DNA from: Helianthus annuus
Taxonomy: Eukaryota; Streptophyta; Magnoliopsida; Asterales; Asteraceae
Assembly (NCBI RefSeq): GCF_002127325.2
Contig: NC_035448.2
Span: 122,284,031 to 122,348,030 of the forward strand
Direction: 5' to 3'
Length of the DNA stretch: 64,000 nt
The notes beneath the pieces are model-generated. The model was not told the DNA's origin, did not search any database, and worked only from the letters and a program-made list of their open reading frames with translations. Below, one piece after another: positions 40,289 through 52,139 of the stretch. Position numbers and translations under genes: made by a program. How positions within the stretch are numbered: position 1 is the stretch's first letter; each line of letters begins with the position of its first letter.

Positions 40289-42269
40289 TGTCACACCAAA
40301 CAAAAAAAAAAAAAGAAAGTTGTAGGCTGTAAACAGAATCAACGGCCACAAGTTTTGATTTTGTTTGTTTTCTTTTTTTAATTGTTTTAACCATCAACTA
40401 AAATATAAATGCCAACCAACCTAAACCCTAATCCTTCCCTATAAATACCACTCTAATCCCAACCACTTTTCCACTTTCACAACCCTTAAACACACTCAAA
40501 ACCCCCTCTCAACCAGCTTAATTTCGCAGCAATTTCAGAAGCAAGACAGATTCATCCTACTTCACTAAAGTGAGCATAACTCACTCATTTCTTGTCCGAT
40601 TTACTCTATTATTTTTCCTATGTGCCTGGATTGACCTTAGCTTCGATTCCATGGGTTTTTCACAGTAAATAAGTCCCTGGAACTCCGGCAAAAAGGCTCC
40701 AAAGTCCACTGATCATTTCTTATTTTCATCTAATCTTTACTAAACTTGTTCAACTTGAGTCTAACTCATCTCAAACCTATGTCCTTATGCTTATAACCAC
40801 TTCTATGGTTAGTTAGGCTTAAAAACAAGGTTGAGGCATTCATAATCAGAGGTTAAAACCTCACATATATTCTGTTTTGTTTAGGGTTTTTGACCCACAA
40901 GTGATGTTTAAGCTTCAAGCTTGATGAAGGTGTGGTTATGGACTAACTTGGGTTGTCCAACATGGAATCCCCACATTACTTGATGATTTCTCATAGTGAA
41001 GTTGTTTGTATTCTTGTATATTTCATAGTTCATGACCCTCCTTGTATGTTTTTACATCAAGTGTAGTGGTGAACCATAAGAGGTACCTAAATGGAAGCTT
41101 GTTCTTCCTACCTCCTACATGACTTCCATGATACTAGAGGTACCTAAATGAAGATTCAATCTTCTACCTCATGCTTGACTATTGGACCTAATAATATATA
41201 ACCTAAGTAGTATTTATATGTATGTAATATTCAATATTCGAACCTTGATGGTGAACTTGTGTTCATTCGTCAAAGTATTAGAATAACATCATCCAAGACA
41301 TAAGACTTGTTACGATTCTAATGAGTATACTACTCATGAAAACATTAACCCTTGAGGTTCCATAGTGTCAAGAACAAGTACTTCGTGTTAAAGGATGTTT
41401 ACTTTCGAATACATATGTTCTTGTGTTTTAACTTCCTAAATCCCTAAATCTTCCGAATTCCCAAAACTCATACACTTTGTTTCTTCGTGTAGAAGGACTT
41501 GGTGTTCCTACCTCCTAATCAACTACTCACTCGCGGATTCACAAGTAGAAGACTTGCAAAACCGTGAGTATACTCGCAACCCCTTTTTATGTTTACCACT
41601 TTTGGGGTGTAACATGTTAATCTATTAAACTACACTTAAACTTATTCTTTATGCAATGCACGAAAACAATCCTTATACATGAATGCTATGTTATGATACT
41701 TGATGCTTATACGTGGACCATACTTATGTGATATGTTTTAGTCATTAGCTTTCACGAGCCTCCATTTGACATGTATAGCGCTATAGGAGTAACGCACTGC
41801 CCGTAGACTAGTGGTCATGTTGAATTATATCATTTTGCGTAAACAGAGGGTTGACTAGAAATATTGCATGTCATGTTATGTTGATCTTGTATAAACTAAG
41901 TTGTCATGTGGATTCGTTTTTAAACTTTTAAACTTATGCTATACTTATTCTTAAACTTGTATACTCGCCTTTGCTTTTGCATTGAATTGTATTTTAAACA
42001 TGTTACAGGTTGATGATTGATGATGCTAAGAAATGGATTAGCAAAGATGCCTAGATACTCACTTAGACGTTTAGGTTTAAAGTGTTGTATCAATTTTGTT
42101 ATGTTATGTTTGAACAATGTTGTAATTTGAATTTCTTGTAATGTTTTGACAATTTGTTTATGAAATGAAATCGGTTGAATTAAATATTGTCACAAATAGT
42201 GTTATGAAGTCTCTTACAATCTCGAACTAGTCCCACTCCGATGATTCCGCCATTGGTTGGGGTGTGACA
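40289..42269 (+). repeat. Possible degenerate solo LTR of a Ty3/gypsy element
   Basis: The stretch is non-coding. It ends GGTTGGGGTGTGACA, the usual chromovirus LTR end, and contains a TATA-like box (CTATAAATACC) at about 40,440, as an LTR promoter would. A candidate start is TGTCACACC at 40,289, but no target duplication fits (TAAGT versus TATCC), so the left edge is uncertain. Confidence 0.45.
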
Positions 42270-42310
42270 TATCCTCCATGGCATTTTCAATCTTTTGATG
42301 TTTGCCCTTC

Positions 42311-42700
42311 TTAGTGTTTTTTTCTTTTTTGGGCAAATTTGATTTTCTTTAACTCGAAGTAGTCGCATAATGCATTCTCTACAATATATCAAAAATAAAA
42401 TATATTAGTTTTGTGAAAATTCTAAAATTAGTAAAATTGTAAAGTTATTGTTAGTCATACCAACATACTAGGGATCCCATTATATCTATCATTGAATTTT
42501 TCACCCATTTTGCTGTTATCAATCAACACAATTTTTGAAGTCTTCATATTGAAACACAAGACGTAATAATGTTCTGAAGCTAAAATGTGGAAAACAGGAG
42601 GTCGAAATCTCTTATCGATTTGACTTTAAACTGTTGAAGCCATTGATCCATGTTTTGTGTGAACATCAAAAGTCGAACTTTATCTGTGCTTGGCGGCTTA
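42311..42700 (-). pseudogene. Fragment of a Ulp1-like cysteine peptidase domain gene
   Basis: The minus strand from about 42,700 down to 42,461 can be read as FRPPVFHILASEHYYVLC, then KIVLIDNSKMGE and YNGIPSML. This resembles the strand-His-strand region of Ulp1/SUMO-peptidase-like domains, which plant transposons often carry. A GTATG donor at 42,460 and an acceptor near 42,377 would join a last exon with ALCDYFELKK and a stop at 42,311-42,313. The N-terminal part is missing. It may be the end of a decayed transposon gene. The family call is tentative. Confidence 0.4.
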
Positions 42701-43290
42701 TAATGATCTTTTAACTGTGAGGCGTTACATTTTACCCCATGTACTTCGTAATTATGTTATTTTATGCCATTTTCTTTTATTTTGGCCTATTTTTAGGTAT
42801 TCAAATTGTATCAAAGTGATGTATGAGTGTGATTTACGTACGATTAATAATTCCAAGTATTTCAAGTCTCGGTTTTGCGCGTAAACGTGTATGCGATAAT
42901 TGTTTGCGTATAACACAAGTATAGCAAGTATGAGTATAAAATGAACTTTACATTACAATAAAAGACTCGGATTAGATTGGAAATGAATTATGAATATGAT
43001 ACCATTACAAGTTTCTAAAAAATAGAAATACGAATACAACTTTCTAAATAAGGAAAGTGCAGAAATGCAAGCATTACATTGAGAAAGAAATAATTTATTG
43101 CTACAACAAATGGAAGTTACAAAGTGGGGAATCAAAACTAGAGGTGTTAGCCGAGAGAAGAAACATAACTTCTTGAAATACAATGTGCTAATATGATCCA
43201 ACTATTGTTTCATTTCGGATTGTAAATTGCAGGCATTGCTGGACAAAATGGATCCCATTGAAGGTGAATTTCTTTGCTTATATAATATTG
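42701..43290. other. Unassigned intergenic stretch
   Basis: There is no convincing gene. The short frames lack family features. A possible small exon, ALLDKMDPIEG, between AG and GT near 43,233-43,263 is too short to support alone. Confidence 0.5.
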
Positions 43291-44085
43291 TGTTAGTTTA
43301 GGGTTAGAAGTGTAACACTGTGGTGTGTATAAACCACATCTAATGTAACCCTAATCACATCCTCTAATATAATACAATTTTGTGATTTAACTTGGTATCA
43401 GAGCTTTGGAGTACAACCACCCGAGGGGCAGCCGACCACCGTCGCCGCCCTACGACCACCACAAATACCATCGTTTTACACTAAAGCCAACAACCACCAT
43501 CGCCACAACAACCAAAACCCTAGCCGCCACCGATAACCCTAATCCTAGCCGTCGTCGCCGTCATCGCCATGAAACGCTAGCTCTGTCAGTTGCCGCTGAT
43601 ACAAACAAGCAGGCGTTGCTGCTACAAACAACCATACATCTCATCGCTTAGGGTTGCAGAAATAACCTGCAATAATCAAAACCCTAAGTCGTCTCAGCCA
43701 CATTACAATGGCCTTTTTTCCGGCGACTAACACCTCACAAAACAAAACAAAACAAAACAAAACAAAACAAAGATGTCTTGATAGGGGAGAAGACCGACAA
43801 GGGAAAACAAATCCCTGTTAAAATTGTCAGTTGGGGAAGAAAAACTACACAAAAGTGTTGCCGATATGAGAAGTGTTGCCGAAGAACAAGGCGAAAGCAA
43901 AGAAGAGAAGAATGAAGACCAACTATCTTTCTATTTTATGTTTTTAGTTTTCACACAAAAGCAACTCCCATGCTTAGTTTGCGGGAGAGTATTAGACAAA
44001 ATATAAAATGTGTTAGTATAGGGTTAGAAGGGTAACACTGTGGTCTATAAATCACATCTAATATAATACAATTCTCTGATTTAAC
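43291..44085 (+). mobile_element. TRIM-like small LTR element
   Basis: Two similar terminal repeats, about 43,291-43,391 and 44,011-44,085, share TGTTAGT, GGGTTAGAAG, GTAACACTGTGGT and TAATATAATACAATT. The first is followed by TGGTATCAGAGC (43,393-43,404), an initiator tRNA-Met primer site. The total is about 795 bp with no protein domains inside, the size of terminal-repeat retrotransposons in miniature. The interior has a CCACCACC-rich part and an AAAAC array near 43,738-43,771. No clean target duplication was found. Confidence 0.65.
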
Positions 44086-44117
44086 TGCTTAGCGCGGCTC
44101 TAAACAAGATTCCAACA

Positions 44118-44311
44118 ATGGACACATTCAAATCGAGGTATGGTGCAATGTGCGGAGTTGTAACTGAGCCCTCGGATCATTTATTAGTCTACAGCAATTT
44201 TGCAAGAGCATTATGGTCTCTAGTCAACACGTGGCGCAATATCCAACCCACGTTAGGTCAAGGAAGTTTTCAGCATCCCCAAGTCATTGGCAATGCCCTC
44301 GCTACCAGGTA
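44118..44311 (+). CDS. Unrecognised small open frame, possible exon
   Basis: A frame of 64 codons begins MDTFKSRYGAMCG and meets a good donor (CCAG followed by GTAG) at its end. Its composition looks protein-like, but I do not recognise it and found no partner exon. It could be a relic of a gene fragment next to the TRIM. Confidence 0.2.
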
Positions 44312-44615
44312 GATTACTTTACTGACAAATATATATATAATCTGTAGCTTAAATTTGACACCAATTGCAAGGTGATTCAAAATTTCCAAGGCCAATGACA
44401 TAACTTTAACAAAATTTAAAAGGTAAATGGAATAAATACAAACAATTCCTAGCATCAAAAAAATGCTAATTACATCCTGCAATCATCAGAAATAAGCACT
44501 AACAGATTCAAATTCAGTTTTCATACAACCAAAACCAAGGAAATAACAAAGTCACTCACTTTACTTCATTATAGTTATAGCATAATAGTCGCGCGTTTTT
44601 GGTTTGATATCTGCA

Positions 44616-47600
44616 TCATGGGGTATCAACGATCAGCAGTGCTTCAAGTTCAGCTCGGCGTCGCTCAAGTTCCTAACATGTTCAGATCAGAAAAAACTTG
44701 TTTCATATCATGGAAACTTCGTTTTCCAATTATTGATGTCAATAATTTGCAAATATAAGATTAGAGGTGGTATGTGTGGGTCGGACGGATTGGGTAACCG
44801 GTTAATTATTTAGTATCGGTACTTGTCCGGTTGGATTGGTACGAACCACAAAACACTTTTTAATGAAATCAAAAACTATGTTACTGCAAAAACAAACTAT
44901 TATTTTTTTCCAGTAAACAGATTAACTGTATTTTATACAGTTAAATAATCTTTGGATGATTTTCAACTTGTTTGACCCATCAGAGATAAAAGTAAAAAAC
45001 ACAACCCAAACCGATAAACGGGTCATAAATCATAATTGTCAATTCAAAATTAGAGTAATGAAAAGCAGATGCTAATTGTACTAGTTTTCGACACAAATGA
45101 AACAATCAATTTACAAGGTTATTAGGGATGGCAATGGGTCGGGTATTAGTAATCCCATACCCATACCCGGTTATAAAATCGTGTCCCATACCCGTCGAGT
45201 AATACCTGTCGGGTATACCCATTAGTTTGTTAAAAGATATACGTTGGGATTTCCAAATCCAACTTTTTGCTATTATAATTATTATATAATATTGAGTTAA
45301 ATGCCATTTTAGTCCCTGTGGTTGGGGACATTTTGGCAGTTTAGTCCAAAGGTTTCATTTTTCGCCTGTGGTCCAAATTGGTTTCACCGTTTCCATTTTA
45401 GTCCACTGGGTTAACTTCGTCCATTTTTTTTGTTAACTAGAAGGTCAATTCGGCCATATAGAATGACCGAATTGCCCTTCTCGTTAACAGAAAAATGGAT
45501 GAAGCTAACCCAGTGGACTAAAATGGCAATGGTGAAACCTTTTTGGACCCACAGGCGAAAAATGAAACCTTTGGACTAAACTGGCAAAATAACCCAAACC
45601 ACAGGGACTAAAATGGCATTTAACTCTATAGTTTTATTTATACAACTATTATAAATTAAAAATGTACATTACATACATACAAGTTTTATCATGAATTAAT
45701 AATAACTTTACAATACTTATAACTTATATGCATATACTTCACAACATACAAAATATATATATTATTATCAAATATATTATATAATAAAAGAAATTTTTTT
45801 TTTCATATTAGGAACATACTAAAATAAATCACTAATAGACAAGGGTTAACGAAAAATAAATTTATAAATTAAAAAATTCAAGTATATGATCGGGTATATA
45901 GTTTAGGTAAACAGGTATGTGGTTTCGGGTAATCAGGTCGGGTATCACCTAATCCCGTACCCGACCCATACCTGCGAAAATTTTCAAAACTAATCCGATA
46001 CCCGGCCCAATACCCGTCGGGTATCGGGTATACCCGTCCCATTTGTGTTGGGTTTTGGGTATACCCGTCGGGCTCGGGTATTTTTGCCATCCCTTTAGGT
46101 TATTAACATGATCTGCTTACCTGCAGATCTTTAACGGCTTGCTGTGCTGAAACTTCTTTGTTTTGGCGAGCCCGTTTGAGAAAACCAAGACAGAGGACTC
46201 CCTACATATTTCTCAAATTCAGAATGGAGCATCAATCAGCTTACAAATTGATACGATGTATATTTGACTTACTGAAACAACATAAATCAAGCCACAAGCG
46301 AGGAGCGTGTAACTGGCTATGTCTTGTAGAAGAAGAATCTCGTGTCGCTCCGCGTATGTATCAGGATATGCTCTTGTCATAACAGCAACACTGAAATAGA
46401 AACAGAACCACATAACTTCCATGAGATATTGTATCATGACATTATATATAGAGAGGCGAGTTCAGTATGAAGCAAACTTAAGTAGAGAACGCGAGAAGCA
46501 CATAAGCACTTGTACGTAGTGATGACAAGATATAGTGTTTGGGGGGGGGGGGGTGCCCTAGGGCGGCAACTACTATACCACCGCTGTTAAGAGGGTGGCG
46601 CTATAGCCATAGTTATCAAATGCGCTAGGCGCACTCAAGGCGCATAGGCATCGCCTAGGGCCTACGCGCAAAGCGCAAAAAAAAGCGAGGGCCTGAGAAA
46701 AAAAAAAGCGAACTTAAAAGAAAAATAATTACAATATATTATGTATTGAAAAAATAATAAATATATCTTGTAGGTATATAAAACTAACATTACTCTATAA
46801 ATATATTATAGAACTAATATAATAAGATTTTAAAATCATCCAATTAGTTAAAAAACGATTTAAGATAATCTGTGTACTTGCTATGGTAATTTAAAATATG
46901 TTAAAAGAAAAATGAATTTTGTTTTACTATTGAAATAGTCTTTTCTGCAAAAGTGACTGCAAAGGTAAGGTCAAACACTGCAAAGGTAAGGTCAAACAGT
47001 AAACAGTGCCAAAATTTTCTGCAAAACAGCTTTAAAAGGAAGCTTTTTAGGTGTCTTCTTTTTCACTCTTCGTCTTCTTCTTTCTCCCCTCCGGTGATGA
47101 ACCCACAACCGGAGATCTGTTCCAGACGAAATTTAGCATCATTTTGCAAAAAGTTCGCCGGAAACTGACAAGAATCTGGCCGGAAAAGTCACCGGAAAGT
47201 TGTTTTCGGCCGGAAACTTACTAGAAGTGCGCCTTTGACGGCGCAAAGCGGCATGGTTGCGCCTCGTCTGAAAATTGCGCCTAGGCGCAACAGGCGAGCG
47301 CTTTTGATAACTATGGCTATAGCCCTTCCGCCAGTGTGCTAAAGAGCCAAAAAGGGGTGTGCAGGTGGGGTCCACCTCTTTTCAACCAATAATTTTTTTT
47401 AATTTTGTTTAATAAAGGGGGCTTTAAACCATTGCATGCAAGTTAAAGAGATAGGTTTTAAAGCCCCCCATATGACGTGGCGCCTAGGTGGATCTGACGT
47501 GGGGGGGAAAGAGTGACAGTTATGCAGTTACATAAACGCTTTATGCATCACAAATTCAGAAGTAAAGCAATAGGTACATGTGTTTATGCAGTTATCGCGG

Positions 47601-50600
47601 TTCTTTGCTATGTATGTGTTAACAAACTGCGAGAACCGCTTGTACCCTTGTACTATTTATTATAGGTAAACCATTTTTTAAGCCTTTTCATTTAAGCGCA
47701 TTATAGGTAAACCATTTTTAAGCCTTTTCATTTAAGCGCTATATACATGTGTGGTGCTTATGCACTTCTCACGGTTCTCAACATAATATTGAATTTCTAT
47801 CGCGCCCCTATGTATATATACTCTTTCATCTCCCAATCAGCACTCCCTTTTACTTGGAACACTTGTTTAGTACGCTAAATAAACACATAAACACCATGTA
47901 GACAAATGGTTGTTTTTACTGATGGTCTAAGTGGATCTTAAAAGAAGGGAACATCCATTAACCATAGTTGTTAGTGGCGAATAGCGACAAATAGCGATTA
48001 GGTACTTATATGCTAGATAGCGAATACCGGTAAATAGCGGGCGGCTATTTTATAAATAGCTATACACTAGAAAAAAAAAATTAAAATTTTATATGTATAT
48101 TATATAAAAAATAGCCTGGTATATGCTATTTTACATGTATATTTAACAAAAACCTAAAATCCAGCTATTTTATAGCTATATTTAATTGCTATTTATATTA
48201 AAAAAACCAATAAAAATAAATAAACTATCGCTATCTATCGCTACAACCCTAATAGTGAGACTAGACCTATACGCTACGTAGCGCGCTACCGCGATCGCTA
48301 CGCTCGCTATTGACAACTATGCCATTAACCAAATAGGTACACAAAAGTGAAACCAATCTAGCCCCTTTGATGAAGGGTAAGAGCTTAAAAACTAAAAGAA
48401 TGATAAAAATTTCTAAACAGGTATGCTTGTAAAATTAAGGACAATAGAATACTTGATTTCACAAGGGCCTTTGCAAGAAAACATCCATTAACCAAATAAG
48501 CACACATAAAGGAGCACGGGTTTTACAATTTGAAGAATTTTTATTTTGTAAATAACGCATGCCGCATTAACACACACAGCCACTGAAACTGACTTTTGTG
48601 CACACATCCTTGATGTGAGCACCGTTAAAGTGGTTCGGGTTTGCATTATGAGACGAAAGAAATGCAACCAGGAGTTCAAGCTTTTAATATGTTTTTTCAT
48701 CAAAATTAGGTAAAATTATAGGGTAGAAACATAACTTGATTCAAGCAATGTGGAGCTACGACAGTATATGAAATGCATCAAAAGGTACAGTACATGTAAA
48801 ACTAGCTTACAAAATTTGCAGCATGCCTCTGCCAGCCCAATACTCCAGTACCTGAAACACATCAAATGAAGATTAAATCAGTACATTGGGTAAACTCATA
48901 TCGGTAAAGCTCCAACAACATAGCAATACCATATTGAAATTAACTGCTAAAAACAATAGAACTTTACCCATAGTTGTCAGTAGCGAATAGCGAACGAGAG
49001 ATTAAATAGCGGGCACTATTCCATGTTTAGCGATACACTAGAAGAAAACTTAATAAATATTTTATATGTAAATGTTATCAAAATACGTTGCTTTTACATG
49101 TATATTTCATCTAAATCATCATCATCATACTCAGTAAATCCCACCAATAGCAAATCTAAGGTAGGGTCTCAGGAGGGTAAGATGTAGACAGTCTTAGCTC
49201 TACCCCGTAGGCAGTGTTGTAGTAATCGCTAGTCGCTAGTCGGGCGGCGGGGTGGGGACTAGCGGTTAATCGGGATTAATCGGGTATTAATCGGAATTAA
49301 TGGGGATTAATCGGGATTAATCGGCACCTAATCGGGATTTTTACAACCATGCCCGTAGGAATAGAGAGGTTGCTTCCAGTGAGACCCCCGGCTCGATAGT
49401 AGTTTTGCATCAAGCCTTGGACATAAGGCACATAACACTCAGCAATTGAGACAACTGCCGATTAGTGCATGTACCCCCTTGTCTTTCGGCTATCAACGCC
49501 ACCACATGATGCATGATTAACCATCCCCCTCTTTCAACGTTATTTTCACGAAATTAGTAAAATAACGTTAAAATTAGTGCACTTCCACGTTTACCCCCCG
49601 AGCGCCCACACATATACACATTATATGCGCATACCGCAAGCGGGGCGTTATATTTCATCTAAATATGCTATTTATATTAAAACGGAATCAATCAATCAAT
49701 CATACCCAGTATAATCCCACTCATGGCAAAGCTATTGGTAGGGTCTGGGGAGGGTGGGATGTAGGCAAGCCTTACCTCTATCGCAGGGGATAAAGACACT
49801 GCTTCCGATGAGACCCCCAGCTCCAAAGACACACCCAACCATAAGAGTCAAATGAAACATAAAAAGGCAAATAGCTACACTAAACACACAAGATACCATA
49901 GGGTACCAAGAAAACTTTTTAAAACTAGCATACAAGAAATAGGTGAGAACGCATAAAATAAAAGAATTACACAATATATACACACACCAGCAAGCGATAA
50001 CATGCATAGGCCACCAAAAAAAGACTAGGCTCCTAAGACAAGACTCCAATACCTACCATACCACTCTCCTAAAAGTCCTTAACTCTAATCCTACATCTCC
50101 ACAAACACCTATCCTCGACCATATCCTCAGAGAGGTGCAAGTCTATCAAATCCTTTCTAATCTGCTCCTCCCAAGTTAGTTTCGGTCGACCTCTACTCCT
50201 CTTTCCCTCCACAGTAAGAGTTTCCACAGTTCTAACTGTGGTCGTCATTTGTCTCCTCCTGACAAGCCCAAACCATCTCAACCTCCCCTCCCGTATCTTA
50301 TCTGATATACTAGCTACCCCTAATCTATCCTTAAAAACCTGATTTCTTATCATGTCTAACCTAGTGTGCCCACACATCCACCTCAACATTCTCATCTCTG
50401 CTATCTCAAGCTTACGCGCTTGTGTTTTCTTGATCGCGCAACATTCTGTTCCGTATATCATTATATTAAAACAAAAAAAAAAACCTAATTGACATCACTG
50501 GTTATATTAAAACAAAAACAAAAAAAAAGAGAAAAAAATCCCGCTATGGAGTCACTAACCATCAAATTGTGAGATAAGGTCGCACTGCTACGAAGCGCAC

Positions 50601-51221
50601 GATAGCAACGCCTCTCATCGCTATTGACAACACTGACTTTTACCAAAAGGCAAATTGGATTTTATCAATCTAAACCATAACCCAATGCCCAATAATAATT
50701 CATACCGGCAATGTGACCAATGACACTCCTAACTTTCTGACTCAATGAGTGCTTAACTATTCATATATATACTGTTATATCGTTAGGGTTTAGTATGCAA
50801 TCATTCAATTAATAATAAATAAACAAATAGAGACAAACAAACAAACCTTCCAGAATTTAGTAACAAACGACCACTCCGTCTCAGCAACAATCACAAAAAC
50901 CGCAATCACCACAGCATAACACCGAAAAATGCCATCAAATATCTGCAAAATCACACGATTATAGCAACAGATGTATCACTATCTAGAAAAAAAGAAAAAG
51001 GAAACGGATCAAGGGCGTACATCATATCCATTTCTGAAGGATCGGATGGCTGAAAACACATTAGCGATAATGCAAAGAAGCGAAGCGACAACAGTGACGA
51101 AGCTGAAACACCGACAGGTAGCGAGTACCGGGTCGGATTTAGGTTTGACTATCGGGTTGTTTGGTGAACTGGTGGTGGCGGTGTTGGCTAGCGGTTCTGC
51201 TTCCTCGATGTCTGGAGCCAT
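44616..51221 (-). CDS. Small four-helix membrane protein, six exons, 197 aa
   Basis: Exons on the minus strand are 51,021-51,221, 50,847-50,942, 48,811-48,851, 46,273-46,390, 46,121-46,201 and 44,616-44,672. Every junction is GT-AG and every phase joins. The start is ATG 51,219-51,221 in a good context (ACCATGG); the longer frame upstream would need TTG. The product has a Ser/Pro-rich N-terminus, then hydrophobic segments at about 40-60 (FVTVVASLLCIIANVFSAI), 78-90, 108-120 and 138-160, and a charged coiled-coil end (ELERRRAELEALL). The pattern of WSFVTKFW, GRGMLQIF and YTLLACGLIYVV recalls the COPI-associated/Tvp15 family of Golgi membrane proteins; that is a tentative assignment. Introns total about 6 kb and are full of transposons. 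Confidence 0.88.
45124..46096. mobile_element. hAT-like MITE in last intron of the membrane protein gene
   Basis: The ends are AGGGATGGCAA and TTGCCATCCCT, with the 8-bp repeat AGGTTATT at 45,116-45,123 and 46,097-46,104 (two extra T at the right end). Subterminal CGGGTAT and ATACCCG words occur many times at both ends. It has no transposase. Its edge is only about 16-24 nt from the donor site of exon 5 (46,120). Confidence 0.82.
45294..45625. mobile_element. Foldback MITE nested in the hAT-like MITE
   Basis: A 332-bp near-palindrome has outer arms that read GAGTTAAATGCCATTTTAG and its complement. Flanks TATAATATT and TATAGTTTT agree at 7 of 9 positions, compatible with a decayed 9-bp duplication, as for Mutator-like elements. 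Confidence 0.75.
46608..47315. mobile_element. CATAGTT-type MITE M1, GCGC-rich interior
   Basis: The ends are CATAGTTATCAAA and TTTGATAACTATG. The 8-bp duplication GCTATAGC is at 46,600-46,607 and 47,316-47,323. Near both ends the words GCGCCTAGGC and GCGC are repeated. The surrounding DNA (about 46,540-47,520, with a run of G at its left edge) looks like another, older insert that M1 entered. Confidence 0.85.
47964..48321. mobile_element. CATAGTT-type MITE M2, TAGCGA interior
   Basis: The ends are CATAGTTGTTAGTGGCGA and TTGACAACTATG. The 8-bp duplication CCATTAAC is at 47,956-47,963 and 48,322-48,329. The interior repeats ATAGCGA and TAGCTAT words. It lies in the intron between exons 3 and 4 of the membrane protein gene. 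Confidence 0.88.
49117..49648 (-). mobile_element. LINE-derived retroposon R1 in M3
   Basis: A 16-bp duplication, TATATTTCATCTAAAT, is at 49,101-49,116 and 49,649-49,664. The minus-strand 3' end has the module GAGCCGGGGGTCTC, then TAAGGCTG-like and TACCCTCC-like words, and an ATG/ATGATG tail. The same module ends the LINE at 49,684 and the copies near 52,330 and 59,050. MITE M4 is nested in it. Confidence 0.82.
49212..49351. mobile_element. CATAGTT-type MITE M4, TAATCGG interior
   Basis: A 140-bp element begins CAGTGTTGTAGTAA and ends TTTTTACAACCATG. The 8-bp duplication CCCGTAGG is at 49,204-49,211 and 49,352-49,359. Almost the whole interior is repeats of ATTAATCGGG. Its removal restores the R1 sequence. 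Confidence 0.87.
49684..50460 (-). mobile_element. 5'-truncated RTE-type LINE
   Basis: A 12-bp duplication, TTATATTAAAAC, is at 49,672-49,683 and 50,461-50,472. The minus strand 50,460-50,069 encodes the end of a plant LINE polyprotein (MLRWMCGHTRLD, EGRLRWFGLV, KRSRGRPKLTWEEQI), a region that is widespread in plant genomes. A 3' untranslated part follows and ends in an ATTG tail. Confidence 0.88.
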
Positions 51222-51638
51222 GGTTGCCGGTGCAGTTTTCCGTCTGTCGGAGCTATGCAAACCGTTTGCTATCGAATTAGATTCAGGGTATGTTTTGATG
51301 AAATATAAATATAATCGAACGTTGATAAGATATTTGTGACAACAAAACTATTTTTTTATATTATTTTTTATAATTCTTTTTTGAATAAAACGTTGATAAG
51401 ATATTTGTGACAACAAAACTATTTTTTTATATTATTTTTTAATAATTAATAATTGCTTTAGCAAAACTTATTTTCTTACTAAGCTAAACGGATATTATGT
51501 TTTGTCTTCGTAAAAATGATGCCGTTGTAGTTGTTTAAGTGTAAAAGATTGTTATTTAAAAAAAAAAAAGTTAAAGAAAGATGTAATTCTTTAACAGGGT
51601 AGTTTGAAATATAGATTTAATGGAATAAAATCTAATTA
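51222..51638. other. Upstream region of membrane protein gene with a direct duplication
   Basis: This is the likely promoter side of the minus-strand gene. About 50 bp (CGTTGATAAGATATTTGTGA and following) occur twice at 71-bp spacing, from 51,320 and from 51,391. A TATA-like stretch lies near 51,303-51,312. No coding sequence. Confidence 0.6.
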
Positions 51639-51970
51639 GAGTAAATTGTCAAAATCATCTTTGAGGTTTGAGCATGTTTATCAGTTTCATTCAAAACAAT
51701 TTTTTTTTTACAATATTATCCTTTACTTTTCAGAATTTTTGTCATTTTGATCCAAATGTCTAATTTTTTTTGTCAAAATTGTTCCTAAGATGTGGGATCT
51801 TTTTTTCATTTTCATCCAAATGTCTCATAGAAAAAGCAAAGCAAATTAGATGTTTTGGTGAAAATGGCAAAAAAATCCTATAGGTGAAGGGCAATATGGT
51901 ACAAAAAAGTTATTTTGGATGAAACTGGCAAACATACTCAAACCTCAGGGATGATTTTCATAATTTACTC
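51639..51970. mobile_element. Foldback MITE with 9-bp duplication
   Basis: A 332-bp near-palindrome has arms that begin GAGTAAATTGTCAAAATCAT and end ATGATTTTCATAATTTACTC. The duplication ATCTAATTA is at 51,630-51,638 and 51,971-51,979. The 9-bp duplication suits Mutator-like elements. It is the same length as the one at 45,294. Confidence 0.85.
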
Positions 51971-52139
51971 ATCTAATTATATTATTTACCTGTTTGATTC
52001 ACATGGTCCAGGATTAGGCAAGATTTGTTAGAGTTACACCTTTTTAGGACATGATCCGGGATAAGAGTTCGTGGAAACGTAAGATTAAAGTTAAGGATTT
52101 TTAGTAGAGAGTAATGAGGTGCCTGAGCCTTTTGGGTTA

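Larger units (their letters stand above)
48969..50635. mobile_element. CATAGTT-type MITE M3, split by two retroposons
   Basis: The ends are CATAGTTGTCAGTAGCGA and TTGACAACACTG. The flanks are ACTTTACC and ACTTTTACC, an 8-bp duplication with one extra base. Without its two inserts it is about 330 bp and collinear with M2. It lies in the intron between exons 2 and 3. Confidence 0.8.

Noticed and set aside
40289..42269. Calling this a confirmed solo LTR
   Set aside because: The right end is convincing but no target duplication pairs with the candidate left end.
51221..51260. Longer N-terminus (MHSS...) for the membrane protein
   Set aside because: It would need TTG as start; the ATG at 51,221 has a better context.
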